Assembly (NCBI GenBank): GCA_012962365.1
Contig: DTXR01000094.1
Location: 1 to 6,097 of the forward strand
Direction: 5' to 3'
Length of the DNA stretch: 6,097 bases
Source of the DNA: Chromatiaceae bacterium
GTDB lineage: Bacteria > Pseudomonadota > Gammaproteobacteria > Chromatiales > Chromatiaceae
Shown: one piece after another, positions 1 through 6,097 of the stretch
Layout of the letters: each line of letters starts with the position of its first letter
How positions within the stretch are numbered: position 1 is the stretch's first letter
The notes under the pieces: generated by a model
The model's input: only the letters and a program-made list of their open reading frames with translations
Database searches by the model: none
Told to the model about the DNA's origin: nothing
Made by a program: the position numbers and the translations under genes

Positions 1-101
1 ACATCAATCGCTCCGGCACCCGCCGCGAGGAGCTGCTGACCAAGCCCGACGAGTTGCAGATGATGTGGATCCTGCGCAGGGTGGTCCACGACATGGACGA
101 G
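1..101 (+). pseudogene. rho: C-terminal fragment of transcription termination factor Rho, fused in frame to metH
   Basis: Codons from base 3 read [12 protein letters not shown], then [17 protein letters not shown] and MDE. This is the signature of the Rho C-terminus: E. coli has NRSGTRKEELL, EELQKMWILRK and HPMGE at about residues 361-392. The Arg of GTR (codon 21-23) corresponds to the arginine finger Arg366. No MetH has this sequence before MDEGMLD; there one expects a segment like ENGAQIIDINMDEGMLD. The last ~27 Rho residues, which should follow MDE, are missing because the frame switches to MetH. The fragment is open at the left edge, so it cannot be told whether a whole rho lies upstream. 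Base composition resembles the rest, suggesting both halves come from the same or a similar genome. Identity as Rho is firm; the cause of the fusion is not. Confidence 0.88.
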
Positions 102-2630
102 GGCATGCTGGACGGCAAGGCCGCCATGATCCGCTTCCTCAACCTGTGCGCCGCCGAGCCGGACATCGCCAAGGTGCCCTTCATGATCGACTCCTCTAAG
201 TGGGAGATCATCGAGGCGGGCCTGCAGTGCGTGCAGGGCAAGGCCATCGTCAACTCCATCTCCATGAAGGAAGGCGAGGACAAATTCCGCGAACAGGCGC
301 GCCTCTGCCGCCGTTACGGGGCGGCCGTCATCGTCATGGCCTTCGACGAGGAAGGCCAGGCAGATACCTTCGAACGCAAAACCGAGATCTGCGGGCGCGC
401 CTACCGCATCTTGGTGGATGAGCTGGATTTTCCCGCGGAAGACATCATCTTTGATCCCAACATCTTCGCCGTGGCGACCGGCATAGAGGAGCACAACAAC
501 TATGCGGTGGATTTCATCGAGGCCACCCGCTGGATCAAGGAACACCTGCCCCATGCCCTGATTTCCGGCGGCGTGTCCAACGTTTCCTTCTCTTTCCGTG
601 GCAATAACCCCGTGCGCGAAGCCATTCATTCGGTGTTCCTGTACCACGCCATAAAGGCCGGCATGGACATGGGCATCGTCAATGCCGGCCAGCTGGTGGT
701 CTATGACGAAGTGCCTGAAGAGCTGCGCAAGGCGGTGGAAGATGTCATCCTCAACAAGGATCCGGAAGCGGGCGACCGGCTGGTGGATATCGCTCCCAAC
801 TATGTGGGCGATGGCTCGGTTCAGAGCAAGAAGGAAGACCTGGAATGGCGTTCCTGGCCCGTGGAAAAACGCTTGGAGCACTCCCTGGTGAAGGGCATCA
901 CCGAGTTCATCGATGAGGACACGAAGGAGGCGCTGGACAACCTGGGCCGCCCCATCAACGTCATCGAAGGCCCCTTGATGGCGGGCATGAACGTGGTCGG
1001 CGATTTGTTTGGCGCGGGCAAGATGTTCCTGCCCCAGGTGGTGAAATCCGCCCGGGTGATGAAGAAATCCGTGGCCTGGCTGGAACCCTATCTCGAAGCG
1101 GAAAAGGCCGAGTGCCCGGCAGAGAATGCCGGCCGCATCCTTATGGCCACGGTAAAGGGTGACGTGCATGACATCGGCAAGAACATCGTGGGCATCGTGC
1201 TGCAGTGCAACAGCTACGAAGTCATCGACCTGGGGGTGATGGTGTCCGCAGACAAGATCCTGCAGACAGCCAGGGATGAGGAAGTGGACATCATCGGCCT
1301 GTCCGGCCTCATCACCCCGTCTCTGGACGAGATGGTGCATGTGGCCAAAGAGATGCAACGCCAGGGCTTCACCATTCCCTTGATGATCGGCGGCGCCACC
1401 ACTTCCAAGGCGCACACCGCCGTGAAGATCGAGCCCCAGTACGAACACGGCGCGGTCTATGTGGCGGATGCCTCCCGCGCCGTGGGTGTGGCCAGCACCC
1501 TGCTCTCGGCGGATCAGAAAGGCGATTTCCTCGCCGATTTGAAGGATGACTACCAAGCCGTGCGCCAGAGCCGGGAGAAAAAGAACGAGGCGCGCAAGCT
1601 GGTGCCCATCGCCGAGGCCTGCGCCAACCCTACGCCTGTTGATTGGGCGCAATGGCAGCCCACGCAGCCGAGGGCGCTGGAAGCGGCTCCGGACAATATA
1701 AAGATCATCCGCAAAGGCGCCGGCCTGCTGGCTGTGTATGAAGACATCCCCCTGGAAGAACTGATCCCCTACATCGACTGGACCTTCTTCTTCCACGCCT
1801 GGCAGTTGCGCGGCCGCTACCCGAAGATTCTGGATGATGCCGAAAAGGGGGAAGAAGCACGCAAGCTGTTCGCCGACGCACAGGAGATGCTGGAAAAAAT
1901 CCAGCAGGAGAAATGGCTGCGCGCCCGGGCCGTGGTGGGCCTGTTCCCGGCCAACGCCGTTGGTGACGATATAGAAGTCTACGCAGATGATGAACGCAGG
2001 CAGGTGCTCACCACCTTCCACAACCTGCGCAAGCAGGGCAAGCAGCCCAAAGGCAAGTACAATGAGTGTCTGGCCGACTTCATCGCCCCAAAAGACAGCG
2101 GCAAGGCCGACTGGCTGGGCGCCTTCGCCTGCACCGCCGGGGAAGGCATAGACGACAAGATTGCCGACTTCGAAAAGGATCATGACGACTATTCCAGCCT
2201 CATGCTCAAGGCGCTGGCAGATCGTCTCGCCGAGGCCCAGGCCGAATGGCTGCATGAGCAGGTTCGCAAGGAACTGTGGGGATATGCAGGTAAGGAAGCG
2301 CTTACTAACGACGAGCTGATCGCAGAAAAATATGAGGGGATACGCCCCGCCATGGGCTACCCTGCCAGCCCGGATCACACCGAAAAAGACCTACTGTGGG
2401 AGCTGCTGGACGCGGAGAAAAATACCGGCATCTGGCTCACCGAGAGCAAGGCCATGGTGCCCACGGCGGCGGTGAGCGGCCTGTATTTCTCTCATCCGGA
2501 CGCCCGCTATTTTGCCGTGGGCAAGATCAACCGTGATCAACTGGAAGACTACGCCAGGCGCAAGGGCATGGAGCCAAAGGTGCTGGAAAGGTGGCTGGGG
2601 CAGAATCTGGCCTACGAGCCGGAAGACTGA
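3..2630 (+). CDS. metH: Cobalamin-dependent methionine synthase (5-methyltetrahydrofolate-homocysteine methyltransferase), 5'-partial, with a Rho-derived 5' end
   Basis: Cytosolic MetH moves the methyl group of 5-methyltetrahydrofolate through cob(I)alamin to homocysteine, giving methionine. The frame is open from the left edge. MetH similarity begins only at the MDEGMLD motif (base 93), within the folate domain; the N-terminal homocysteine/zinc domain is absent. In order follow the pterin-binding domain (IDSSKW at 186-203, [18 protein letters not shown]), the helical cap, the B12 domain and the activation domain. The B12 domain has DVHDIG, with His at 1167-1169 as the lower cobalt ligand, and the serines of LSGLITPS. 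AdoMet-contact residues equivalent to E. coli Asp946 (IDW), Glu1097, Arg1134 and Tyr1139 (RPAMGY, 2343-2360) and Tyr1189 are all present, so the enzyme looks functional from base 93 onward. By residue offsets, the linker between the B12 and activation domains is about 16 residues longer than in E. coli. A TTG at 54 is not a real start: it lies in Rho-derived sequence. The stop overlaps the next gene. Confidence 0.95.
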   Translation: MNRSGTRREELLTKPDELQMMWILRRVVHDMDEGMLDGKAAMIRFLNLCAAEPDIAKVPFMIDSSKWEIIEAGLQCVQGKAIVNSISMKEGEDKFREQARLCRRYGAAVIVMAFDEEGQADTFERKTEICGRAYRILVDELDFPAEDIIFDPNIFAVATGIEEHNNYAVDFIEATRWIKEHLPHALISGGVSNVSFSFRGNNPVREAIHSVFLYHAIKAGMDMGIVNAGQLVVYDEVPEELRKAVEDVILNKDPEAGDRLVDIAPNYVGDGSVQSKKEDLEWRSWPVEKRLEHSLVKGITEFIDEDTKEALDNLGRPINVIEGPLMAGMNVVGDLFGAGKMFLPQVVKSARVMKKSVAWLEPYLEAEKAECPAENAGRILMATVKGDVHDIGKNIVGIVLQCNSYEVIDLGVMVSADKILQTARDEEVDIIGLSGLITPSLDEMVHVAKEMQRQGFTIPLMIGGATTSKAHTAVKIEPQYEHGAVYVADASRAVGVASTLLSADQKGDFLADLKDDYQAVRQSREKKNEARKLVPIAEACANPTPVDWAQWQPTQPRALEAAPDNIKIIRKGAGLLAVYEDIPLEELIPYIDWTFFFHAWQLRGRYPKILDDAEKGEEARKLFADAQEMLEKIQQEKWLRARAVVGLFPANAVGDDIEVYADDERRQVLTTFHNLRKQGKQPKGKYNECLADFIAPKDSGKADWLGAFACTAGEGIDDKIADFEKDHDDYSSLMLKALADRLAEAQAEWLHEQVRKELWGYAGKEALTNDELIAEKYEGIRPAMGYPASPDHTEKDLLWELLDAEKNTGIWLTESKAMVPTAAVSGLYFSHPDARYFAVGKINRDQLEDYARRKGMEPKVLERWLGQNLAYEPED
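91..101 (+). other. Rho/MetH junction with microhomology
   Basis: The bases acatggacgag encode the end of an Asp or Asn codon followed by Met-Asp-Glu. Rho proteins commonly have MDE or MGE at this point and MetH has NMDEGMLD, so 9 to 11 nt could be shared by both parents in the same reading frame. Upstream of base 91 the frame is Rho-like and downstream of base 101 it is MetH-like. The exact parental bases are inferred from family consensus. Confidence 0.75.
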
Positions 2631-3118
2631 TGCCGGAGCAGGATCTGAAAATCCTTCAGCGACAGGCGCGGGATTTTCGTGATGGCTTTCAGACGGTGCT
2701 CATGGCAACAGCATCGCTTGACGGAGAAGCGGACATCAGTTATGCGCCTTTCGTGCTGGATGCTTCAGAGGGCATCTGTGTCTTTGTCAGCCAACTGGCC
2801 CGGCACACCCGGAACCTGCTCGACTCACCGCGCGCCAGCCTCATGTTCATTGCCGACGAGGAGGGCAGCCGCAACCTGTTTGCCCGCCGGCGGCTGATAC
2901 TCCAGTGCAAGGCGCGGCAGCTGCCGGAAGAGGAAGCCGGGCCTGTTCTGCAGCAGATGCAGGAGCAGTTTGGAAAAACTGTGGAACTGCTTCGTTCCCT
3001 GCCGGATTTTCTTCTGTTCCGGTTTGATGTTGAAAACGGCAGTTATATCAAGGGTTTCGGGCAGGCCTGGGCGTTATCTGGAAATGAATTGAAGATCCTG
3101 CAGCTTCGAAATGGCTGA
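2630..3118 (+). CDS. HutZ/HugZ-like pyridoxamine 5'-phosphate oxidase-family (flavin split-barrel) protein
   Basis: A 162-residue cytosolic protein of the PNPOx-like split-barrel fold, closest by motif to the HugZ/HutZ heme-utilisation group. Visible motifs are SYAPFV (residues 37-42), SQLARHTRNLL (54-64), ASLMFIADEE (69-78), LFARRRL (83-89), FGKTVELLRSLPDF (114-127) and the C-terminal YIKGFGQAWAL (139-149). The chosen start is the ATG whose A is the last base of the metH stop (TGATG), with GGAAG at 2621-2625; the frame extends a little upstream inside metH, but those codons do not resemble the family. The overlap implies an operon and coupled translation with metH. In V. cholerae HutZ (about 176 residues) a histidine near the C-terminus ligates heme; this protein ends at LKILQLRNG without that segment, and its only histidine is residue 59. 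Heme degradation is therefore doubtful; FMN binding or another redox role is possible. Confidence 0.85.
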   Translation: MPEQDLKILQRQARDFRDGFQTVLMATASLDGEADISYAPFVLDASEGICVFVSQLARHTRNLLDSPRASLMFIADEEGSRNLFARRRLILQCKARQLPEEEAGPVLQQMQEQFGKTVELLRSLPDFLLFRFDVENGSYIKGFGQAWALSGNELKILQLRNG

Positions 3119-3151
3119 GCAACCTGTCGAGCTAATCGGGCGAAACAGGGC

Positions 3152-3172
3152 GCTTGTCTGGGAAGGGCAAGC
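3152..3172 (+). terminator. Weak hairpin between convergent genes, possible terminator
   Basis: GCTTGTC at 3152-3158 can pair with GGCAAGC at 3166-3172 (7 bp with one G-U pair, 7-nt loop), about 34 nt after the stop of the split-barrel gene. It is followed only by TTCCTC rather than a run of T, so intrinsic termination would be weak. The 67-base gap between the convergent genes shows nothing better. Confidence 0.25.
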
Positions 3173-3185
3173 TTCCTCGCACTGA

Positions 3186-3461
3186 TTATTCAGGAACGGT
3201 AAGACCGCTGGCTTGCGCTTGCCGAAGTATGGCATCAAGCAGTACGGCCAGTTCTGACGATTCCTTGCGCGGCAGGCCACGGCCAAAATCACGGATCATG
3301 TTGGACAAATCCTGATCCTGCCTTTCCCTGGCTATAGCCGGGTAAAGGTGCATGCACACCTTGTCTAACTCCAGTGCGGCCATGATGCCGGGTGACTGCA
3401 GATAGCGCCGGGCCATGGGAACAAATTCGTTGAACAACCTCTGGCAATCTTCATTCAGCAT
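3186..3461 (-). CDS. Hypothetical protein, 91 residues, probably helical and cytosolic
   Basis: I do not recognise a family. The ATG (CAT at 3459-3461 on the + strand) has a strong Shine-Dalgarno, AAGGAG, 6 nt upstream, and a good sigma70-like promoter lies further upstream, so this is very likely a real gene although it is short and lies alone on the - strand. The protein has alternating charged and hydrophobic residues consistent with several amphipathic helices. It has no signal peptide or membrane segment, and two cysteines (residues 6 and 36) that do not form a metal-binding motif. Residues 50-62 (QDLSNMIRDFGRG) and 69-83 (SELAVLLDAILRQAQ) look like helices. It converges on the split-barrel gene and diverges from the membrane protein/tmcA pair, so it is probably transcribed on its own. 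Function is unknown; a small protein-protein adaptor or regulatory factor would fit but is a guess. Confidence 0.75.
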   Translation of the reverse strand: MLNEDCQRLFNEFVPMARRYLQSPGIMAALELDKVCMHLYPAIARERQDQDLSNMIRDFGRGLPRKESSELAVLLDAILRQAQASGLTVPE

Positions 3462-3467
3462 GGTCGT

Positions 3468-3473
3468 CTCCTT
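3468..3473 (-). promoter_or_regulatory. Shine-Dalgarno of the 91-residue gene
   Basis: On the - strand this reads AAGGAG, 6 nt before the ATG. It is the best ribosome binding site in the window and fixes the start of the - strand gene. Confidence 0.8.
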
Positions 3474-3516
3474 GTTGATATGATCGATACAGGTTCATAG
3501 GGATATCGGGCGGGAT

Positions 3517-3545
3517 ATTCTATTCATCCGCTCTGATGTTGCCAA
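3517..3545 (-). promoter_or_regulatory. Sigma70-type promoter for the 91-residue gene
   Basis: On the - strand TTGGCA (complement of 3540-3545) and TAGAAT (complement of 3517-3522) each match the -35 and -10 consensus at 5 of 6 positions and are exactly 17 bp apart. Transcription would begin near base 3510, giving a leader of about 50 nt before the ATG. The spacing and position are what a housekeeping promoter should show; no start site has been measured. Confidence 0.55.
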
Positions 3546-3577
3546 ACCGATTTGCCGCAGAACTGGAAGAATAGGAC

Positions 3578-3928
3578 ATGGAAAAGCGAAAGCACAATGA
3601 GGAACTGCTCAAGGATGCCGCCCTGCTGCAACTGCAAAAAAGCAACGCGCTGGAACAGCAGCTCAAGGCGATCCGTCAGAATACCGAGCAGACGCAAATC
3701 CACCTGCTGGAGTTGCAGAAGGAAGTCAAAAAAGCCCGGCGCAGTATTCGCATCTTCTGGCTGGCCGAGCTGTTGGGCCCCATCATGGCCATTGCGCTGA
3801 TACTGGGTGGCGCCTGGTATGCGCTCAAGTATGCCGAAGCGCATTATCTGGGGGGCGAATCCGTCATCGATAAATTTCTGCTGAAAGATGAACAAGCCAG
3901 AGGGTCGGTGAAAAAGTCAAGCACATGA
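3578..3928 (+). CDS. Small membrane protein with N-terminal coiled coil and one transmembrane helix
   Basis: A 116-residue protein I cannot assign to a named family. Residues 1-57 are rich in Lys, Glu, Gln and Leu, with leucines and isoleucines at heptad-like spacing (for example 25, 29, 32, 43, 46), which suggests a coiled coil. Residues 59-82 (FWLAELLGPIMAIALILGGA then WYAL) form a single transmembrane segment, followed by a short hydrophilic tail of about 30 residues. The basic cluster KKARRSIR (51-58) just before the helix predicts a cytoplasmic N-terminus by the positive-inside rule. There is no cleavable signal peptide. GGAAG at 3565-3569 lies 8 nt before the ATG. The stop overlaps the tmcA start in an ATGA, so the two are probably co-transcribed and translationally coupled. 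The function is unknown; the coiled coil could oligomerise or bind a cytoplasmic partner at the membrane. Confidence 0.8.
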   Translation: MEKRKHNEELLKDAALLQLQKSNALEQQLKAIRQNTEQTQIHLLELQKEVKKARRSIRIFWLAELLGPIMAIALILGGAWYALKYAEAHYLGGESVIDKFLLKDEQARGSVKKSST

Positions 3929-5922
3929 GTTCTGCCAACCCCCGGTGCCAGTGGCGAAATTTCCTGATCATCAGCGATAAGGCAGAGATCTGTCGCCAAC
4001 GGGCGCTATCCTTGTTGCCCAGTGGGTCTGCGCTCTGGATAAGCACCCATGCGCCAAAGGGAACACAAGCCCTGCCGCCGGGGAAGGTCGACGAGTTGCT
4101 GGGGCAGGACATTGCCCATCTGGTTTTTGATGCTCAGGATGGATTTGATGCAGATGCCTTCGCCATCGCAGCCGGGCTGGTAAGGGGGGGTGGCCGGTTT
4201 CTGCTGCTCGTACCACCCCTGGATGAATGGTCGGGCAAATCGCAAAGCAGGTTTGTCCGGCGGCTGGCGGCTATCTGCATGGATTACCGGGCTACAGAGG
4301 CCGAAGCCCCGCCAGGCCACGCAAAGCAGCATCAGGCAGCCTTTGCCACGGTGGAACAGGACAGGGTTGTGGACCTGCTGTGGCATGCCGTTCACGGCCA
4401 CAGCAAGCGCCCGGTCGTCGTCACCGCAGATCGTGGCCGGGGAAAATCCGCGGCATTTGGCATGGCCGCAGCAAAGCTGCTGGAGGAGGGTGGCAGGACG
4501 CTGCTGGTGACAGCGCCACGCATGAACGCAACGCTGGCGCTGTTCCGCCATGCCGGCCTCGCCCTGCCCGAGGCTCATGAGCACCAGGGGCTGATCGAAT
4601 ACGGCAATGCCCGCCTGCAGTTCGTGGCGCCGGATGAGCTGGTGAAGAACCAACCTGCCTGCGACCTGCTGCTGGTGGATGAAGCGGCGGGAATTCCCCT
4701 GCCGCTGCTCGAGAAGTTGCTGCGGCACTATCGGCGTATCGCCTTTGCCACCACCGTGCATGGTTACGAAGGCAGCGGCAGGGGCTTTTCCCTGCGCTTT
4801 TCCCGGCTGCTGGACAAACTCCGCCCCCAGTGGAAGCGCCTGACCATGGAGGAGCCCGTGCGCTGGGCGGCGGATGACCCGCTGGAGAAATTCACTTTCC
4901 GGGCGCTGTTGCTGGACGCGGAACCCGCCGGGCTTCCTCAGGATAACCGGCTGGATGCGAACAGGCTGATCGTCGAACAGGTACCCAGAGACAAACTCCT
5001 GCAGGATGAGTCTCTGCTGCGGCAGGTGTTTGGCCTGCTCATCAGCGCCCATTACCGCACCACACCCACGGATCTGAAACATCTCATGGATGCCGAGAAT
5101 CTTGCTCTGTGGGTGGGCCGGATCGATGGGCGCCCGCTTGCCGCCATGCTGGTGGCAACAGAGAATGCATTGCCGCCGGCGCTGCATCCAGAGATTCTGA
5201 AAGGCAGGCGCCGGCCGGCGGATCATCTCCTGCCGTTGACGGTGGCGGTGCAGTGCGGTTTTCCGAACGTGCTGAATTTGCGCTGTGAAAGGGTGGTGCG
5301 TATCGCGGTGCACCCGGCGTTGCAGTGCCGGGGCATCGGTAGCCGGATGTTGCGCAGCCTGCACGAGAGTGCACCCCGGCGTGGGGTGGATCTGCTGGGG
5401 AGCAGCTTTGGCGCCACGCCGGAGCTGGTGCGTTTCTGGCGCAGCAATGGCTTCGAACCGGTGCGCCTGGGCTTCCGTCGGGAGGCCAGCAGTGGTGCGC
5501 ACTCGGTGCTGGTTCTGCAGGGAATCTCGTCGCCGGCCAGGGAGATTCGGAAGGCCAGCCGGGCGCGATTCAAGGATCAGTTTCCCCTACAGCTGGCAGA
5601 GGTCTTTGTCGATCTGGCGCCCTCTCTGGTCTGCATCCTACTGCGGGAGGAAGGTGAGAACACTGCCCGGCTTTCAGAGGATGACCTGGTATCCTTGCAG
5701 GCCTTTGCCGCCGGGGGACGCCAGTACTTGGATTGCCTGGGGGCTTTGTATCGGCTGGCTTTGCAGCAACTCCAGTCGGGTACCGAAGACACGGCTGTTC
5801 TGGTGCTCAAGCTGCTGCAAAAGCAACCCTGGCAGGAAGTTGCAGGAGCTATGGGGCTTCCTGGTAAAAAGGCCGTGCAGGAGCGCTTGCGCCAGCGGGT
5901 AGCGGTATTCCTGGCATCTTGA
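3925..5922 (+). CDS. tmcA: tRNA(Met) cytidine acetyltransferase TmcA
   Basis: TmcA forms N4-acetylcytidine at wobble position 34 of elongator tRNA-Met, using acetyl-CoA and ATP (or GTP), and so prevents misreading of the AUA codon. At 665 residues it is essentially the length of E. coli TmcA (671). Domains in order are an N-terminal region (about 1-110), an RNA-helicase-like ATPase with Walker A ADRGRGKSAA (168-177) and Walker B LLLVDEAAGIP (248-258), the conserved TTVHGYEGSGRGF (276-288), and a GNAT acetyltransferase region with RIAVHP (459-464) and the acetyl-CoA loop QCRGIG (467-472). FGATPELVRFWRSNGF (495-510) and REASSG (519-524) follow, then a C-terminal helical tRNA-binding part. No key motif is missing. 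The ATG overlaps the previous stop by 4 nt and has only a poor Shine-Dalgarno of its own, so translation probably depends on coupling. Long reading frames opposite it are shadows. Confidence 0.95.
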   Translation: MSSANPRCQWRNFLIISDKAEICRQRALSLLPSGSALWISTHAPKGTQALPPGKVDELLGQDIAHLVFDAQDGFDADAFAIAAGLVRGGGRFLLLVPPLDEWSGKSQSRFVRRLAAICMDYRATEAEAPPGHAKQHQAAFATVEQDRVVDLLWHAVHGHSKRPVVVTADRGRGKSAAFGMAAAKLLEEGGRTLLVTAPRMNATLALFRHAGLALPEAHEHQGLIEYGNARLQFVAPDELVKNQPACDLLLVDEAAGIPLPLLEKLLRHYRRIAFATTVHGYEGSGRGFSLRFSRLLDKLRPQWKRLTMEEPVRWAADDPLEKFTFRALLLDAEPAGLPQDNRLDANRLIVEQVPRDKLLQDESLLRQVFGLLISAHYRTTPTDLKHLMDAENLALWVGRIDGRPLAAMLVATENALPPALHPEILKGRRRPADHLLPLTVAVQCGFPNVLNLRCERVVRIAVHPALQCRGIGSRMLRSLHESAPRRGVDLLGSSFGATPELVRFWRSNGFEPVRLGFRREASSGAHSVLVLQGISSPAREIRKASRARFKDQFPLQLAEVFVDLAPSLVCILLREEGENTARLSEDDLVSLQAFAAGGRQYLDCLGALYRLALQQLQSGTEDTAVLVLKLLQKQPWQEVAGAMGLPGKKAVQERLRQRVAVFLAS

Positions 5923-6097
5923 CTTTTCTCAACGCGAAAACCTCGTCATTCCGTTGTAATAAATTTTTTAATGGAGTGAGAGAGAAAAGATCATGACAGG
6001 TAAATCTTCCAAGAACAACCATAGCGTGTCATCTATAAGATGCGTAGAGAGGTCCATGCTATTCCATACCTTTCCAAAGCGGTGAAGCAAATAAGTC
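5923..6097. other. AT-rich region after tmcA, no firm gene
   Basis: The 175 bases after the tmcA stop are visibly poorer in GC than the rest of the window and include the run taataaattttttaatg. A 5-bp inverted repeat (CAACG at 5930-5934, CGTTG at 5952-5956, 17-nt loop) precedes this T-run but is too weak to call a terminator. Purine-rich gagtgagagagaaaag (5974-5989) lies before an ATG at 5993. This is either an intergenic leader followed by the start of a new gene or the edge of a segment of different origin. Confidence 0.5.
5993..6085 (+). CDS. Short open frame of 30 codons, doubtful
   Basis: An ATG preceded by purine-rich sequence (gagagagaaaagatc) opens a 30-residue frame starting MTGKSSKNNHSVSS and ending LFHTFPKR. 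A second + frame (ATG at 6040, MRREVHAIPYLSKAVKQIS) is open to the right edge and looks more protein-like in its second half. The start of the first frame and the continuation of the second could be one gene broken by an indel or sequencing error, or neither may be coding. I do not recognise either product. Confidence 0.2.
   Translation: MTGKSSKNNHSVSSIRCVERSMLFHTFPKR

Noticed and set aside
54..56. TTG at 54 as the start of the metH frame
   Set aside because: The frame is open upstream to the left edge and the surrounding codons are Rho sequence in the middle of a domain, so this is not a translation start.
2591..2629. Upstream extension of the split-barrel gene within metH
   Set aside because: The 13 extra codons overlap the conserved MetH C-terminus and add no family-like sequence; ATG 2630 has a ribosome binding site and the typical overlap geometry.
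3475..3503. Promoter for the membrane protein/tmcA pair: TTGATA then TAGGGA with 17-bp spacing
   Set aside because: The -10 element matches only 3 of 6 positions and no better pair was found; a promoter must exist nearby or upstream but this one is not convincing.
4006..5502. 498-codon open frame on the - strand opposite tmcA
   Set aside because: It lies wholly antisense to the clearly coding tmcA, its product is a low-sense mix rich in Gln, His, Arg and Pro, and it shows no family motif; GC-rich codon use in tmcA explains the lack of stops.
5223..5902. Several overlapping frames on both strands inside the 3' half of tmcA
   Set aside because: All are out-of-frame shadows of the GNAT and tRNA-binding parts of tmcA.
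5930..5970. Intrinsic terminator after tmcA (CAACG/CGTTG before a T-run)
   Set aside because: The stem is only 5 bp with a 17-nt loop and the T-run starts several bases after the stem.
5968..6096. Open frame of 42 codons on the - strand at the right edge (HRFGKVWNSMDLS...)
   Set aside because: Short, without recognisable motif, and competing with + frames that have a purine-rich leader; more sequence to the right would be needed to support it.

Overview
The window reads as a piece of a gammaproteobacterial genome with fairly high GC content. MetH, the HutZ/HugZ-like protein and TmcA all look proteobacterial, and bacterial TmcA (tRNA-Met cytidine acetyltransferase) is typical of Gammaproteobacteria. 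A Chromatiales-like sulfur oxidiser or a relative would fit, but the genus cannot be fixed from the sequence alone.

Layout. Bases 3-2630 (+) form one open frame running in from the left edge. From about base 93 onward it is the C-terminal two thirds of cobalamin-dependent methionine synthase (metH). The first ~33 codons are not MetH: they match the C-terminus of transcription termination factor Rho, including the GTR arginine-finger motif. The two genes are joined in frame at a ~9-11 nt stretch that encodes Met-Asp-Glu in both families. This Rho/MetH chimera is the most striking feature and is either an assembly or library artefact or a real rearrangement. Bases 2630-3118 (+) encode a 162-residue flavin-split-barrel (HutZ/HugZ-like) protein whose ATG overlaps the metH stop by one base. 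Bases 3186-3461 (-) encode an unrecognised 91-residue protein, convergent with the previous gene, with a strong Shine-Dalgarno and a good sigma70-type promoter. Bases 3578-3928 (+) encode a 116-residue coiled-coil protein with one transmembrane segment, overlapping by 4 nt (ATGA) the start of tmcA (3925-5922, +), a full-length tRNA-Met cytidine acetyltransferase. The last 175 bases are clearly more AT-rich and hold only short, uncertain reading frames.

How the genes relate. There are two translationally coupled pairs on the + strand: metH with the split-barrel protein, and the membrane protein with tmcA. They are separated by one gene on the - strand. The metH pair links methionine and one-carbon metabolism to a probable flavin- or heme-binding protein. 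The second pair links tRNA ac4C34 modification to a small membrane protein of unknown role. No CRISPR array, tRNA, rRNA, insertion sequence or defence system is visible. No stretch longer than 300 bases lacks a gene.
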